Of a stretch of 64,000 bases of DNA, positions 1-10,544 are shown piece after piece (the stretch's first letter is position 1; every line of letters begins with the position of its first letter). The position numbers were made by a program, and so were the translations under genes. The notes below the pieces were generated by a model that ran no database searches, was not told where the DNA came from, and worked only from the letters and a program-made list of their open reading frames with translations. Source of the DNA: Omphiscola glabra (lineage: Eukaryota > Mollusca > Gastropoda > Lymnaeidae); contig OZ024808.1 in NCBI GenBank assembly GCA_964017045.1, positions 6,093,284-6,157,283 of the forward strand, in the 5' to 3' direction.

Positions 1-227
1 ATTATTAGACTGTTGACCTCTAGCCACTAATTATGTAGAATGGTTAACTCTAGCCACTAATTGTGTAGAATGTTTACCACTATTTAAACAAAACAATGAC
101 CGCTTATTCTGTAAAGCTATTTACTTTTATGTAAAAACCCTTACATCAATTTATCATTATCAACTCTATATAGAAGGTTTATATGTGGATTATGTAAAAT
201 TATTATCTGAAATTCCGACAATGTGCA

Positions 228-340
228 TCTTGAGATACTTTGTGTTGTTATGTAGAGGCGTCAGCTGTCATACTTTTGTGGTTATGTACAGGCGTCAGCT
301 GTCATACTTTTGTTGTTATGTACAGGCATCAGCTGTCAAA
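228..340 (+). repeat. 34-bp repeat, three copies, containing the exon a splice acceptor
   Basis: The string rcaggcrtcagctgtca recurs with cagctgtca at 262, 296 and 330; the third copy is the acceptor and first bases of exon a. Confidence 0.75.
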
Positions 341-452
341 GTTTAGAGCAGGCAAACACCTGCCTTCATGACGCCATGGGGGAGTTTTACAACGTCATCT
401 TGAACCCAGGCTTTCTGCGATATCCACAGTCGGCACAGCTGACCTTCTGCAG
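333..452 (+). CDS. Mucin/Ly6 gene, internal exon a
   Basis: Reads CQSLEQANTC at its start and ends LTFCR with the Arg codon split AG|G before GTATGT. Acceptor is gcatcag|CTGTC. An alternative acceptor seven bases upstream (tacag|gc) exists. The acceptor is the third copy of a 34-bp tandem repeat. Confidence 0.6.
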
Positions 453-3400
453 GTATGTGACCAAAGAGCGCTATGTAGTTGGGCCAAATGGCTCAACTAG
501 GTGGCCACACGACTAAACTTTCTGGAAAAATGACTTATTGTTATGGTCAATGATTTAACTTAATGGCCAAATGGCTTATCATTATGGCCAAATGGTTTAA
601 CTAAATTGTCAAATAACTTAACGTTATGGCCAAATGGCTTAACTTAATATCCAAATAGCGTAACTTAAGGCATTATTTTCTAAGCTATATGAACTAATTG
701 GCTTTACAGTATGACCTATTCGGCTATATGACTACATTGTTTAAATATACAACCAGTCGGCTTAACCATATGACCAAACAGCAAAATTGTCTTTCGTCTA
801 CCTTAAAGTCACTGCAATTATAAAGGCGAATTAACCTCTAACGAAATGACTTGTCTGTATGTAGACAAGCTTGCTCTAGACATGATTTACTTAAGGCCAA
901 TCTTGCTGTAGACACGTTTGTAGGCCAGGTAGAAATTGCGCACTTAACTTTAAAGCTTAATTTAATAAAAATCGTCTTTCCTTCATCAGGATTAATGACC
1001 TCTACAAGAACTGCTCAACACCCCAACTCCAGGGATGCGCTCCAATTTCTACGGTCACTCTTCATATTTTTGAAAAAGCTTTTGAAATCTTGTGCTCTCC
1101 CCTGGGCTTTCAATGTAAGATTTCTTTCTGTGTGTGGTCAGTGTGTGGTCAGATGTGTAAGTATGTGGTCAGATGTGTCTGTCTGTGGTCAGTTGTGTCA
1201 ATCTGGGATCAAATGTGTCCGTCAGTGGTGTTCCTTATGTAGTAAATTGTGTTCGTCTGTAGTCAGTTGTGTCAGTCTGTTGTCAGTTGTGTCAATCTGG
1301 GATCAAATTTGTCCGTCAGTGGTGTCCGTATGTGGTCATTGTGTTCGTCTGTAGTCAGTTGTGTCAGTCTGTGATCTGTTGTGTCAATCTGTGGTCAGTT
1401 GTGTCCATCTGTGGTCTGTTGTGGCAATCTGTCGTCCGTTGTATCAATCTGTGGTCAGTTGTATCAATCTGTGGTCTGTTGTGTCAATCTTTGGTCAGTT
1501 TTGTGAGTCTGTGTTCATTTGTCTCAGTATGTGGTCAATTGTGTTAGTATGTGGTCCATTGTGTCAGTCTGTGGTCCATTGTGTCAGTCTGTGGTCAATT
1601 GTGTCAGTATGCGGTCCATTGTGTCAGTTTGTGGTCATTTGTGTCAGTCTGTGGTAATTTGTGTGAGTCTGTGGTCAGTTGTGTCCAGTTTATAGTAGGA
1701 AATGAGGCGCTTCTCACATTCATGTAAAGAAAACCAAGCAATTTATGACCGAAAATATAAGTTAACCTTGACCTCCATTTCATAATTTTCTAACAAATTC
1801 CAGACTTCGTTAGCCTGCTGCCTTGCTTGTCCAACATCTCCATAGCATATGAGTTGAACTACTGCGCTATGTCCATCCCAGTCTTTGCTCTAGAATCTGA
1901 ACTTTGCAGGTAGGTTCTGAAATAACTCAATATAAGATAATATAATAACTGATTTAAAAAACAACAACACAAATTAAAAAAAATATTTTCGGCATATAAG
2001 ACTAAACGTAGTCACGCCTCCTTTGTGTCGTCTACTTCAGATTAAATATAGCTAAGCCTCCCTCGCATTGTCTATTTTATATTAAATATAGTCACGCCCC
2101 CTTTGTGTCGTCTACTTCAGATTAAATATAGCTACGCCTCCCTCGCATTGTCTATTTTATATTAAATATAGTCACGCCTCCTTTGTGTCGTCTACTTCAG
2201 ATTAAATATAGCTAAGCCTCCCTCGCATTGTCTATTTATTAAATATAGTCACGCTTCCTTTGTGTTGTCTATTTCAGATTACCGGATTATTACACAGCTT
2301 GTGCAGCAAGAGCAGCAAACTCTATCTGCTCCATTGAGGCTGGGAATTCGATTCAGTCCCTTTTGAGACAAATCCTGGCACCATACAGAGAAGCCTTGTG
2401 CTCGCCCCCAACAGAATCTCCAACTCAGTCTACATTAGTAGGCAATGTTAGCACAACTGGCAATGTTAGCACCACAGGCAATGTTAGCACCACTGGCAGT
2501 GATAGCACCACTGGCAGTGCAACTGCACCTGTTGAGGCTACCATCACCGAAGCCGAAAAAAATACAACAGCTGCTGAAGATACTACAACAGTAGCTGCAG
2601 AAGATACTACAACAGTAGCTGCAGAAGATACTACAACAGTAGCTGCAGAAGATACTACAACAGTAGCTTCAGAAGATACTACAACATTAGCTGCAGAAGA
2701 TGCTACAACAGTAGCTGCAGAAGATACTACAACAGTAGCTGCAGAAGATACTACAACAGTAGCTGCAGAAGATACTACAACAGTAGCTGCAGAAGATACT
2801 ACAACAGTAGCAGTAGAAGATACTACAACAGTAGCCGTACAAGATACTACAACAGTAGCCGTTGAAGATACTACTACAGTAGTCGTACAAGATACTACAA
2901 CAGTAGTCGTAGAAGATACTACAACAGTAACCGTACAAGATACTACAGCAGTAGCCATAGAAGATACTACAGCAGTAGCAGTAGAAGATACTACAACAGT
3001 AGCAGTAGAAGATACAACAACAGTAGCCGTACAAGATACTACAACAGTAGCCGTTGAAGATACTACAACAGTAACCGTTGAAGATACTACTACAGTAGTC
3101 GTACAAGATACTACGACCAAAGCAGTAGAAGATACTACAACAGCAGCAGCCGTACAAGATACTATAACAGTAGCCGTAGAAGATACTACAACAGTAGCAG
3201 TAGAAGATACTACAACAGTAGCTGCAGAAGATAATACAACAGTAGCAGTAGAAGATACTACAACAGTAGCCGTTGAAGATACTACATCAGTAGCCGTTGA
3301 AGATACTACTACAGTAGTCGTACAAGATACTACAACAGTAGTCGTAGAAGATACTACAACCAAAGCAGTAGAAGATACTACATCAGTAGCCGTTGAAGAT

Positions 3401-5182
3401 ACTACTACAGTAGTCGTACAAGATACTACAACAGTAGTCGTAGAAGATACTACAACAGTAGCAGTAGAAGATACTACAACAGTAGCTGCAGAAGATAATA
3501 CAACAGTAGCAGTAGAAGATACTACAACAGTAGCCGTTGAAGATACTACAACAGTAGCCGTTGAAGATACTACTACAGTAGTCGTACAAGATACTACAAC
3601 AGTAGTCGTAGAAGATACTACAACAGTAGCCCTACAAGATACTACAACCAAAGCAGTAGAAGATACTACAACAGTAGTCGTAGAAGATACTACAACAGTA
3701 GCAGTAGAAGATACTACAACAGTATCTGCAGAAGATAATACAACAGTAGCAGTAGAAGATACTACAACAGTAGCCGTTGAAGATACTACAACAGTAGCCG
3801 TTGAAGATACTACTACAGTAGTCGTACAAGATACTACAACAGTAGTCGTAGAAGATACTACAACAGTAGCCGTACAAGATACTACAACAGTAAACGTAGA
3901 AGATACTACAGCAGTAGCCGTTGAAGATACTACTACAGTAGCAGTAGAAGATACTACAACAGCAGCAGCCGTACAAGATACTACAACAGTAGCAGTAGAA
4001 GATACTACAACAGTAGCTGCAGAAGATACTACAACAGTAGCAGTAGAAGATACTACAACAGCAGCAGCCGTACAAGATACTACAACAGTAGCAGCCGTAC
4101 AAGATACTACAACAGTAGCAGTAGAAGATACTACAACAGTAGCTGCAGAAGATACTACAACAGTAGCAGTAGAAGATACTACAACAGTAGCGGTTGAAGA
4201 AACTACTACAGTAGTCGTACAAGATACTACAACAGTAGCCGTACAAGATACTACAACAGCAGCAGCCGTACAAGATACTACAACAGTAGCTGCAGAAGAT
4301 ACTACAACAGTAGCAGTAGAATATACTACAACAGTAGCCGTACAAGATACTACAACAGTATCAGTAGAAGATACTACAACAGTAGCAGTAGAAGATACTA
4401 CAACTACAACCCTAGCTACAACCACCATCCTCCCTACTACACTAACCACCATCCTTACACCCGCCAACACTACAAGGACGACACCCAGACGTGGACCCCC
4501 TTACATGTGCTTTGAGTGCAGCAGCGGAGCCCCAGGCAGCTGGCAAAACGAAGCATGTCCAGCCAATGGAAAATTGAAAGGTTGGGCTAGGCAACCAATC
4601 AAATGCAATGGTCAATGCATCGCTACAGTCAAGAGATGGCCCTTAGGAGGTAACAGCTGATTTTTCATTTTACTATGTTTGCTTCAGGTTATAGGTCACA
4701 CTGACGTAATTAGCACTGCAATATGTTAACATTTAGCTCACTACAATGTTACCACTTAGCAATGTGATCTGTAAAAATAAATAAAAACCGCATGATATTT
4801 TTAACACGTGCCATTATTGTTTTGCGATGAGTTGACATTGGGTTATATCATCTGTTAACATTTGGCCTTATGATATGTTAACATTGTTTAGTTTTTAGCA
4901 TGGTATTATCGACTGTTCCTACGACTTGTACAAGCAATAAGTCACGTGAACAGCAGTTGTGTATCACGTGAAGAGTCAGGGGATGTTTCTAAATAAATGT
5001 TATATTTTCTTTCAGATATCGTCCGCAGCTGTTCCAGTAACTATTACTTCCCAACTCCTCCTCCTAAAACTGGCTGCATACGAAGGGACGACGAGATCAT
5101 GTGCTTCTGCTCATCCAATAGGTGCAATGACCAGGACATGCTTGATTGGCAGGCAGAGTTGCTTAACGAATTCCGAGGATAA
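333..5182 (+). CDS. Secreted mucin-like protein with C-terminal Ly6/uPAR-type domain (3' five exons)
   Basis: Join of 333-452, 990-1114, 1804-1909, 2278-4649 and 5016-5182; every junction is GT-AG and all phases agree, giving about 963 residues ending at TAA 5180-5182. The first exon here starts in phase 2, so the start codon and signal peptide lie before the window. Order: about 160 residues rich in spaced cysteines (three short exons plus the start of the fourth), then about 75 repeats of an 8-9 residue unit of type EDTTTVAV, a short Thr/Pro linker, and a ten-cysteine domain starting MCFECSS and ending CFCSSNRCN. That spacing (CxxC first, CxCx4CN last) is typical of Ly6/uPAR three-finger domains. 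The Thr repeats are expected to be densely O-glycosylated. No hydrophobic tail follows, so it is probably secreted, not GPI-anchored. Family of the N-terminal Cys-rich part not recognised. The exon model rests on sequence reading only. Confidence 0.72.
530..830. repeat. Degenerate repeat in intron a
   Basis: Loose copies of tggccaaatggcttaactta and related strings between exons a and b. Nothing else seen up to the exon b acceptor. Confidence 0.45.
990..1114 (+). CDS. Mucin/Ly6 gene, internal exon b
   Basis: Acceptor ttccttcatcag|G, donor CAAT|GTAAGA. Encodes INDLYKNCS through ILCSPLGFQ; phase 2 in, phase 1 out, matching both neighbours. A minisatellite starts about 14 bases after the donor. 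Confidence 0.62.
1126..1690. repeat. About 20-bp minisatellite in intron b
   Basis: Variants of gtgtcagtctgtggtcagtt repeated about 28 times; open frames through it are spurious. Confidence 0.85.
1804..1909 (+). CDS. Mucin/Ly6 gene, internal exon c
   Basis: Acceptor caaattccag|AC, donor TTTGCAG|GTAGGT. Encodes FVSLLPCLSNIS through SELCR; phase 1 in, phase 2 out. Confidence 0.6.
2001..2290 (+). repeat. 80-bp dimeric repeat containing the exon d splice acceptor
   Basis: Polypyrimidine-AG copies tctacttcag at 2031-2040, 2111-2120 and 2191-2200 precede the real acceptor tctatttcag at 2268-2277; each upstream copy is followed by attaaatata. Confidence 0.8.
2278..4649 (+). CDS. Mucin/Ly6 gene, large repeat exon d
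   Basis: Acceptor tgtctatttcag|A, donor TTAGGAG|GTAACA. Encodes LPDYYTACAARAANS and a further Cys-containing stretch (to residue EALC), then the Thr-rich repeat (about 2575-4402), then TTLTTIL-type linker and the first half of the Ly6-like domain. 2372 nt. The opposite strand is also open over the repeat (2425-4470), which is a by-product of the 24-bp period. Confidence 0.75.
2575..4402 (+). repeat. Coding minisatellite, 24-bp unit (EDTTTVAV)
   Basis: About 75 tandem units of gaagatactacaacagtagc plus four bases; variants encode EDTTTVAA, QDTTTVVV, EDNTTVAV, and 27-bp units encode TAAAVQD. The frame is never broken, which supports selection for coding. Higher-order blocks recur (for example 3250-3480, 3500-3660 and 3740-3900 share order of variants). 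Confidence 0.9.
5016..5182 (+). CDS. Mucin/Ly6 gene, last exon (second half of Ly6-like domain)
   Basis: Acceptor ctttcag|AT joins G of exon d to give Asp (LGDIVRSC). Contains RSCSSN, TGCI and the terminal CFCSSNRCN signature, then 17 residues and TAA. Confidence 0.72.
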
Positions 5183-5943
5183 CAAAAAAACAATTAAAAA
5201 AACCGTCTCAGATTTAAAACCAACGACACTTGAATGATGTGATTGGAAACAACTGGAGAAAACAAAGATTGGCGTAGCATGACATGTTAATACAGGGTGG
5301 CCTCGAATTAAGAAAGTGAGAACGTCTGGTAAGGTTGTTCAGTGGCGTAGTGAGGGGGGGGGGCAAGGGGGGCATCATGCCCCGGGCGCTACTCACAAAG
5401 GGGCGCCAAATGGTATATTTTACTATAATATTGTATGGTTTTCGAATAGGGAAGGGGCGCTAATAAGGTATTGGGGGGCGCTAAAAAGGTATTGTGCCCC
5501 GGGCGCGAGTTAAGCTCGCTACGCCACTGGGGTTGTTTAATAGTACTGCAATGAATCTAATGTTTTGTCATTTCCAGTTGTATGCCGAGTGTTACGCTAA
5601 TCAGAACACATGCTCAATGTCACCCTCCTTTTTGTGCCCCTCAACGAGTTTTGGTGAGATTTGACGCCCCAAGTTTTTTCTTCGGCCATAAAGCGATGTT
5701 ATCACTTGTTTTGGAGCCACCCTGTATATTGCTGATTTTTCAGCTTTCGGGATAAAAAAATGATTGGCGTGTGAATATTCAGAAAAGAAATTTAATTCTG
5801 GAGGTTATGGTAACATTTGAGATGTCAGTTGAATGTTGTTGTCCCGAAGTGATGAAATCCTTGACACGAATAACACATGATTACACCTTTTTTGTATAGA
5901 AATAATATTTTTGTGATCGTTATTTGGTAAGATCAAAGATAGT
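5183..5943. other. 3' flank of the mucin/Ly6 gene
   Basis: Apart from the MITE at 5340-5529, no gene is visible. The 3' UTR presumably lies here; I see no clear AATAAA close to the stop. Confidence 0.4.
5340..5529. mobile_element. hAT-like MITE, 190 bp
   Basis: Terminal inverted repeats cagtggcgtag... and ...ctacgccactg. Flanks aggttgtt and gggttgtt form an 8-bp duplication with one mismatch. G/C-rich ends, no coding capacity. The superfamily is inferred from the 8-bp duplication. Confidence 0.65.
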
Positions 5944-6515
5944 CCCAAGCATTAGCGGAGGAAGGGGGTGTGCCAAGCATTAGCGGAGGAAGGGGGGTGT
6001 CCCAAGCATTAGCGGAGGAAGTGGGGTGTCCCAAGCATTAGCGGAGGAAGGGGGGTGTCCCAAGCATTAGCTGAGGAAGGGGGGTGTGCCAAGCATTAGC
6101 GCAGGAAGGAGTGTCCCAAGCATTAGCGGAGGAAGTGGGGTGTCCCAAGCATTAGCGGAGGAAGGGGGGTGTCCCAAGCATTAGCGCAGGAAGGAGTGTC
6201 CCAAGAATTAGTTCAGGAAGGGGGGTGTCCCAAGCATTAGCGCAGGAAAGGGGGCGTCCCAAGCATTAGTGCAGGAAGGGGGGCGGCCCAAGCATTAGTG
6301 CAGGAAAGGGGGCGTCCCAAGCATTAGCGCAGGAAAGGGGGCGTCCCAAGCATTAGCGCGGGAAAGGGGGTGTCCCAAGCATTAGTACAGGAAAGGTGTA
6401 TCCCAAGCATTAGCGCACGAAGGGTGTGTCCCAAGCATTAGCGCACGAAGGGTGTGTCCCAAGCATTAGCGCAGGAAGGGGGTGTACCAAGCACTAGCGC
6501 ATGAAGTGGGGTAGG
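5944..6515. repeat. About 29-bp G-rich minisatellite
   Basis: Units of the form tcccaagcattagcg plus gaggaaggggggtg, about 19 copies with length variation in the G run. Confidence 0.85.
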
Positions 6516-7335
6516 AGTGCTACGAAACTCAGGCTATGCATCTGATACCAAGATAAACAAAATAAAAATAGTTGCAAAAAATAGACCAGCAGATCTTATG
6601 GCTTATTTACAGTTGAGACACTCCAAGCCTTTTTTATAAGCCTGTTAGCTGTGTGTTCACTCATGTCACTTTATAAAGATCATCACGTTATTTCCGGAGC
6701 AGCATTAATTGTTTCCCCCATAAACACATCTAGAACACCAAAACTCGTTGATTGTACAAACTTATTGTCTCTGTAATGGTAGAATGAAGAAGAAAATTTG
6801 TGTTTACATGCTTAGAATCTCAGACGTGTTGGATCTCTTGGAATGTTCAAAATGTAAATCTTTTCAAACATACAAGTCAATGTATTTGTTGTAAACATCT
6901 AAGAAGTTTGCAATGTTATTTTTCTACTTTCAGGACAGGATGTACACGCAAATAAAAAAATAGACCATTAATTATTAAAAAACTTAAACATGAAACAAAT
7001 AATAGACGGTAAGGGGCAGTAATAAATATTTGCATGATATTCCACTTATTGTTCTTCCCCTTGGCCAAAATCACTTGAATGAGTCTACCAATGTGTTGGT
7101 GATTTAGTATCGGAACAGTTACTTCCAATCATAGTTTTATAGCCAGGCAAGGCATTCCAATTAAATCATATCATGCCTAAATCAGGCTAATTCCAAATAG
7201 ATTTTCGAATGAAACACATAATTCCAAATTTAACTTATTATTCCAAATCAGTCACAGTTTTGGACTTAAACCAATAGTACGTACTGGAATGATTTGTTAA
7301 GCTGCCAACACTTCCATTGTAAATAAGAACAACCC
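6516..7335. other. No gene seen
   Basis: AT-rich unique sequence; the 70-codon open frame on - (6916-7128) has no recognisable features. Confidence 0.5.
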
Positions 7336-7735
7336 CGTGTAAAGCACCTCAATTCCCACATCTTTCACAAGCACCTCAATTCCCACCTCTTTCACAAGCA
7401 CCTCAATACCCACATCTTTCACAAGCACCTCAATTCCCACCTCTTTCACAAGCACCTCAATACCCACATCTTTCACAAGCACCTCAATTCCCACATCTTT
7501 CACAAGCACCTCAATTCCCACCTCTTTCACAAGCACCTCAATTCCCACATCTTTCACAAGCACCTCAATTCCCACCTCTTTCACAAGCACCTCAATACCC
7601 ACATCTTTCACAAGCACCTCAATACCCACCTCTTTCACAACCACCTCAGTACCCACCACTTTCGCAAGCATCCCAATAGGCAATACCCACCTCTTTGACA
7701 AGCACCTCAATACCCTCCTCTTTCACAAGCACCTC
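7336..7735. repeat. 27-bp minisatellite
   Basis: ctttcacaagcacctcaat plus acccacat, about 14 copies, with the last ones diverged. A - strand open frame (EVLVKDVGI repeats) follows from 27 being a multiple of three. Confidence 0.85.
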
Positions 7736-7837
7736 ATCCTGCTCACATTAATGTGTCTTGTATGAATGTCTGATACAGATCAGACTATTAATACCGAATA
7801 TGTGAAGATTTGTTTTTATTCATCTTAATCTCTCGGT

Positions 7838-8357
7838 TGTATGTGTCATTTCATCTATCAACTATGTCATGTTGTATGTGTCATTTCATCTATCAACTAT
7901 GTCATGTTGTATGTGTCATTTCATCTATCAACTATGTCATGTTGTATGTGTCATTTCATCTATCAACTATGTCATGTTGTATGTGTCATTTCATCTATCA
8001 ACTATGTCATGTTGTATGTGTCATTTCATCTATCAACTATGTCATGTTGTATGTGTCATTTCATCTATCAACTATGTCATGTTGTATGTGTCATTTCATC
8101 TATCAACTATGTCATGTTGTATGTGTCATTTCATCTATCAACTATGTCATGTTGTATGTGTCATTTCATCTATCAACTATGTCATGTTGTATGTGTCATT
8201 TCATCTATCAACTATGTCATGTTGTATGTGTCATTTCATCTATCAACTATGTCATGTTGTATGTGTCATTTCATCTATCAACTATGTCATGTTGTATGTG
8301 TCATTTCATCTATTAACTATGTCATGTTGTATGTGTCATTTCATCTATCAACTATGT
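7838..8357. repeat. 35-bp minisatellite, about 15 nearly identical copies
   Basis: Unit begins atgtgtcatttcatctatca. Copies are almost identical (one c-to-t change late), so recently amplified. Open frames here are spurious. Confidence 0.92.
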
Positions 8358-8360
8358 GAT

Positions 8361-8855
8361 ACTTTCACAATTTTTTTAATAAAACATGTAAATACAGTTA
8401 TACTTTCGCTTATGTTATATTGCCTAAGATCCCTTTATCAAGGGAACACCAACATTCCAAATAAGAGGTTATGAAGGACGATATTTAACTATTTAACCGA
8501 CTCAAGTTCAGGGATCCCGTCAAACTATATAAATACACCCCCCTATTTTCTCTTGGAGCCACATATTTAATATATATATATAGAACCCGTGTTCTTCATT
8601 GTTAGGTTGAGCCATTCTTTGCTATTCGATTGTAATACCATATCACAAACTGCGCTAGTCAGCCATTGAAATGCAATCACGTGAGACGACCACCCCACCC
8701 CATGTAAGGCTTCACAGCGTTGTGTTCTATCGCCAACCTTCACGCGTTTAAAGAGGGAATGAAATGTTGCTGTGTATTCATTGAACTAATGATATGGGGT
8801 AGGTCGAATTTTGGTGTAATAACACAGCTTGACTTGAATTGTCGTGATAGTGTTG
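8361..8855. other. No gene seen
   Basis: Unique sequence with a short TA run near 8570-8580. Confidence 0.45.
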
Positions 8856-9225
8856 AAGAACACCAACTCAGCTGTGCCCAATATGTGGTGTGCTGCCGTT
8901 GATAGAGTTCAAAAACACCAACTCAGCTGTGCCCAACAGGTGGTGTGCTGCAATTGATAGAGTTGAAGAACACCAACTCAGCTGTGCCCAACAGGTGGTG
9001 TGCTGCCGTTGATAGAGTTGAAGAACACCAACTCAGCTGTGCCCAACAGGTGGTGTGCTGCCGTTGATAGAGTTGAAGAACACCAACTCAGCTGTGCCCA
9101 ACAGGTGGTGTGCTTGAGTTGATAGAGTTGAAGAACACCAACTCAGCTGTGCCCAACAGGTGGTGTGCTGCAGTTGATAGAGTTGAAGAGCACCAACTCA
9201 GCTGTGCCCAACAGGTGGTGTTCTT
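8856..9225. repeat. 55-bp minisatellite
   Basis: Six to seven copies of a unit containing caccaactcagctgtgccca and ggtggtgtgctg. Confidence 0.85.
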
Positions 9226-10544
9226 GTGTTTTAAAATGTTTCAATGCATTTCAGAATTTCGTGACACTAATTAATAATGTCGAAACCATTCTTTTAATTG
9301 GATCACGTTTGTCGTGTTACTCATTAAGTGATAGCTCTTAGAACACACGTGTTCTTACTGTCGTCATGGGACACATGTTCTACTTGTCAATGCAATGATG
9401 CAACAACTAGGATGAAACAAAAGCTAAAAAAGCGTTTTCCGTAGAGATCCTTTATAAGATGTTATACCGAGCAGGGGAGGGGCTGAATATTTGACAAAAA
9501 TGCATACAAGTGATGCACATTATCCGAATCCCCATCCCCCAACCAGGCCTGCAAACGCACAGTTTTTTCACGCCCCTGACCTAGATTAATACTTTAATGT
9601 CATACTCGCTTTCACAACGCAGATTTATTACATTAAATATTTTCGTAAAACAAAAGAAATGATTACGCACTGTGATATTTTAAGGATTCTATTTTATCGC
9701 GGTTATCGGACATTTTATTTCGTGAAATCAGCGCCAGTGTTACAACTGATCAGCGCCATCTGGTAGTGTTACAACTGATCAGCGCCACCTGGTAGTGTTA
9801 CAACTGATCAGCGCCATCTGGTAGTGTTACAACTGATTTTTTGGGGTTGGGCTGAATATTCGATAGAATTTTTTGTAATCGGCAACGAGTCTATGTGTCG
9901 CGTTTCAGCTCGATAAAATGACGGTAAGTGGATCAATTAGCCGTCCGAAGATTTTTCATTAAACACAGTAAAATACGAACATAAGAGACTAAAGGATTTA
10001 CAAATGAGTGATAGTGACATAACGGTTTATTTACAATCTTGAGTTGAGAATCAGCATTCGTTAAAAAACAGTTCCATGATTGACTTTATTCACAAATGTA
10101 TTGTATGAAATTTGTATGAGATGTTATTATGGGGGCTCGTACTGTCATGTGGCCAACTCTGGTATTGTCGGCTTCATATAACTATCGTCCTGTTCTGTTC
10201 CACTTGGGTCGGCTCTGAGGTGTTCAGGCACTGTCTGTGGGTAACAACAAGTCATTAGAATGTCTGTGGAAAACAACTTACAAATGTCATTCAGCCCCCG
10301 TAGACAGAAAATTACAACAACATGTCATTCCACCCATCATGCTCATAATGTGTTAGTAATAATAGACGTGTTGTTGCCCGGGGGAAACAAAAAAGGGGGG
10401 GGGGGCAAGAATACATTCTCTAAAATAATTTAGGGTAAAGCTAGTTTTAAAAATAGGTCTCAATGTTAATGTGTGAGTTCTTTTGAAACAAAACTTTTTC
10501 TAAAAAATAAAAGTAAAAAAACAGCAACAAGCTCTGAGACTTAC
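9226..10544. other. Intergenic, one small repeat
   Basis: A 30-bp repeat (ggtagtgttacaactgatca) has four copies at 9735-9840. No gene recognised in the rest. A G run lies at 10395-10405. Confidence 0.45.

Noticed and set aside
2425..4470. 681-codon - strand frame opposite the mucin exon
   Set aside because: Shadow of the 24-bp coding repeat; the + strand reading joins in phase to flanking Cys-rich exons, the - strand one does not.
7838..8357. CRISPR-like regular array
   Set aside because: The 35-bp unit repeats directly with no unique spacers, in a eukaryotic genome.
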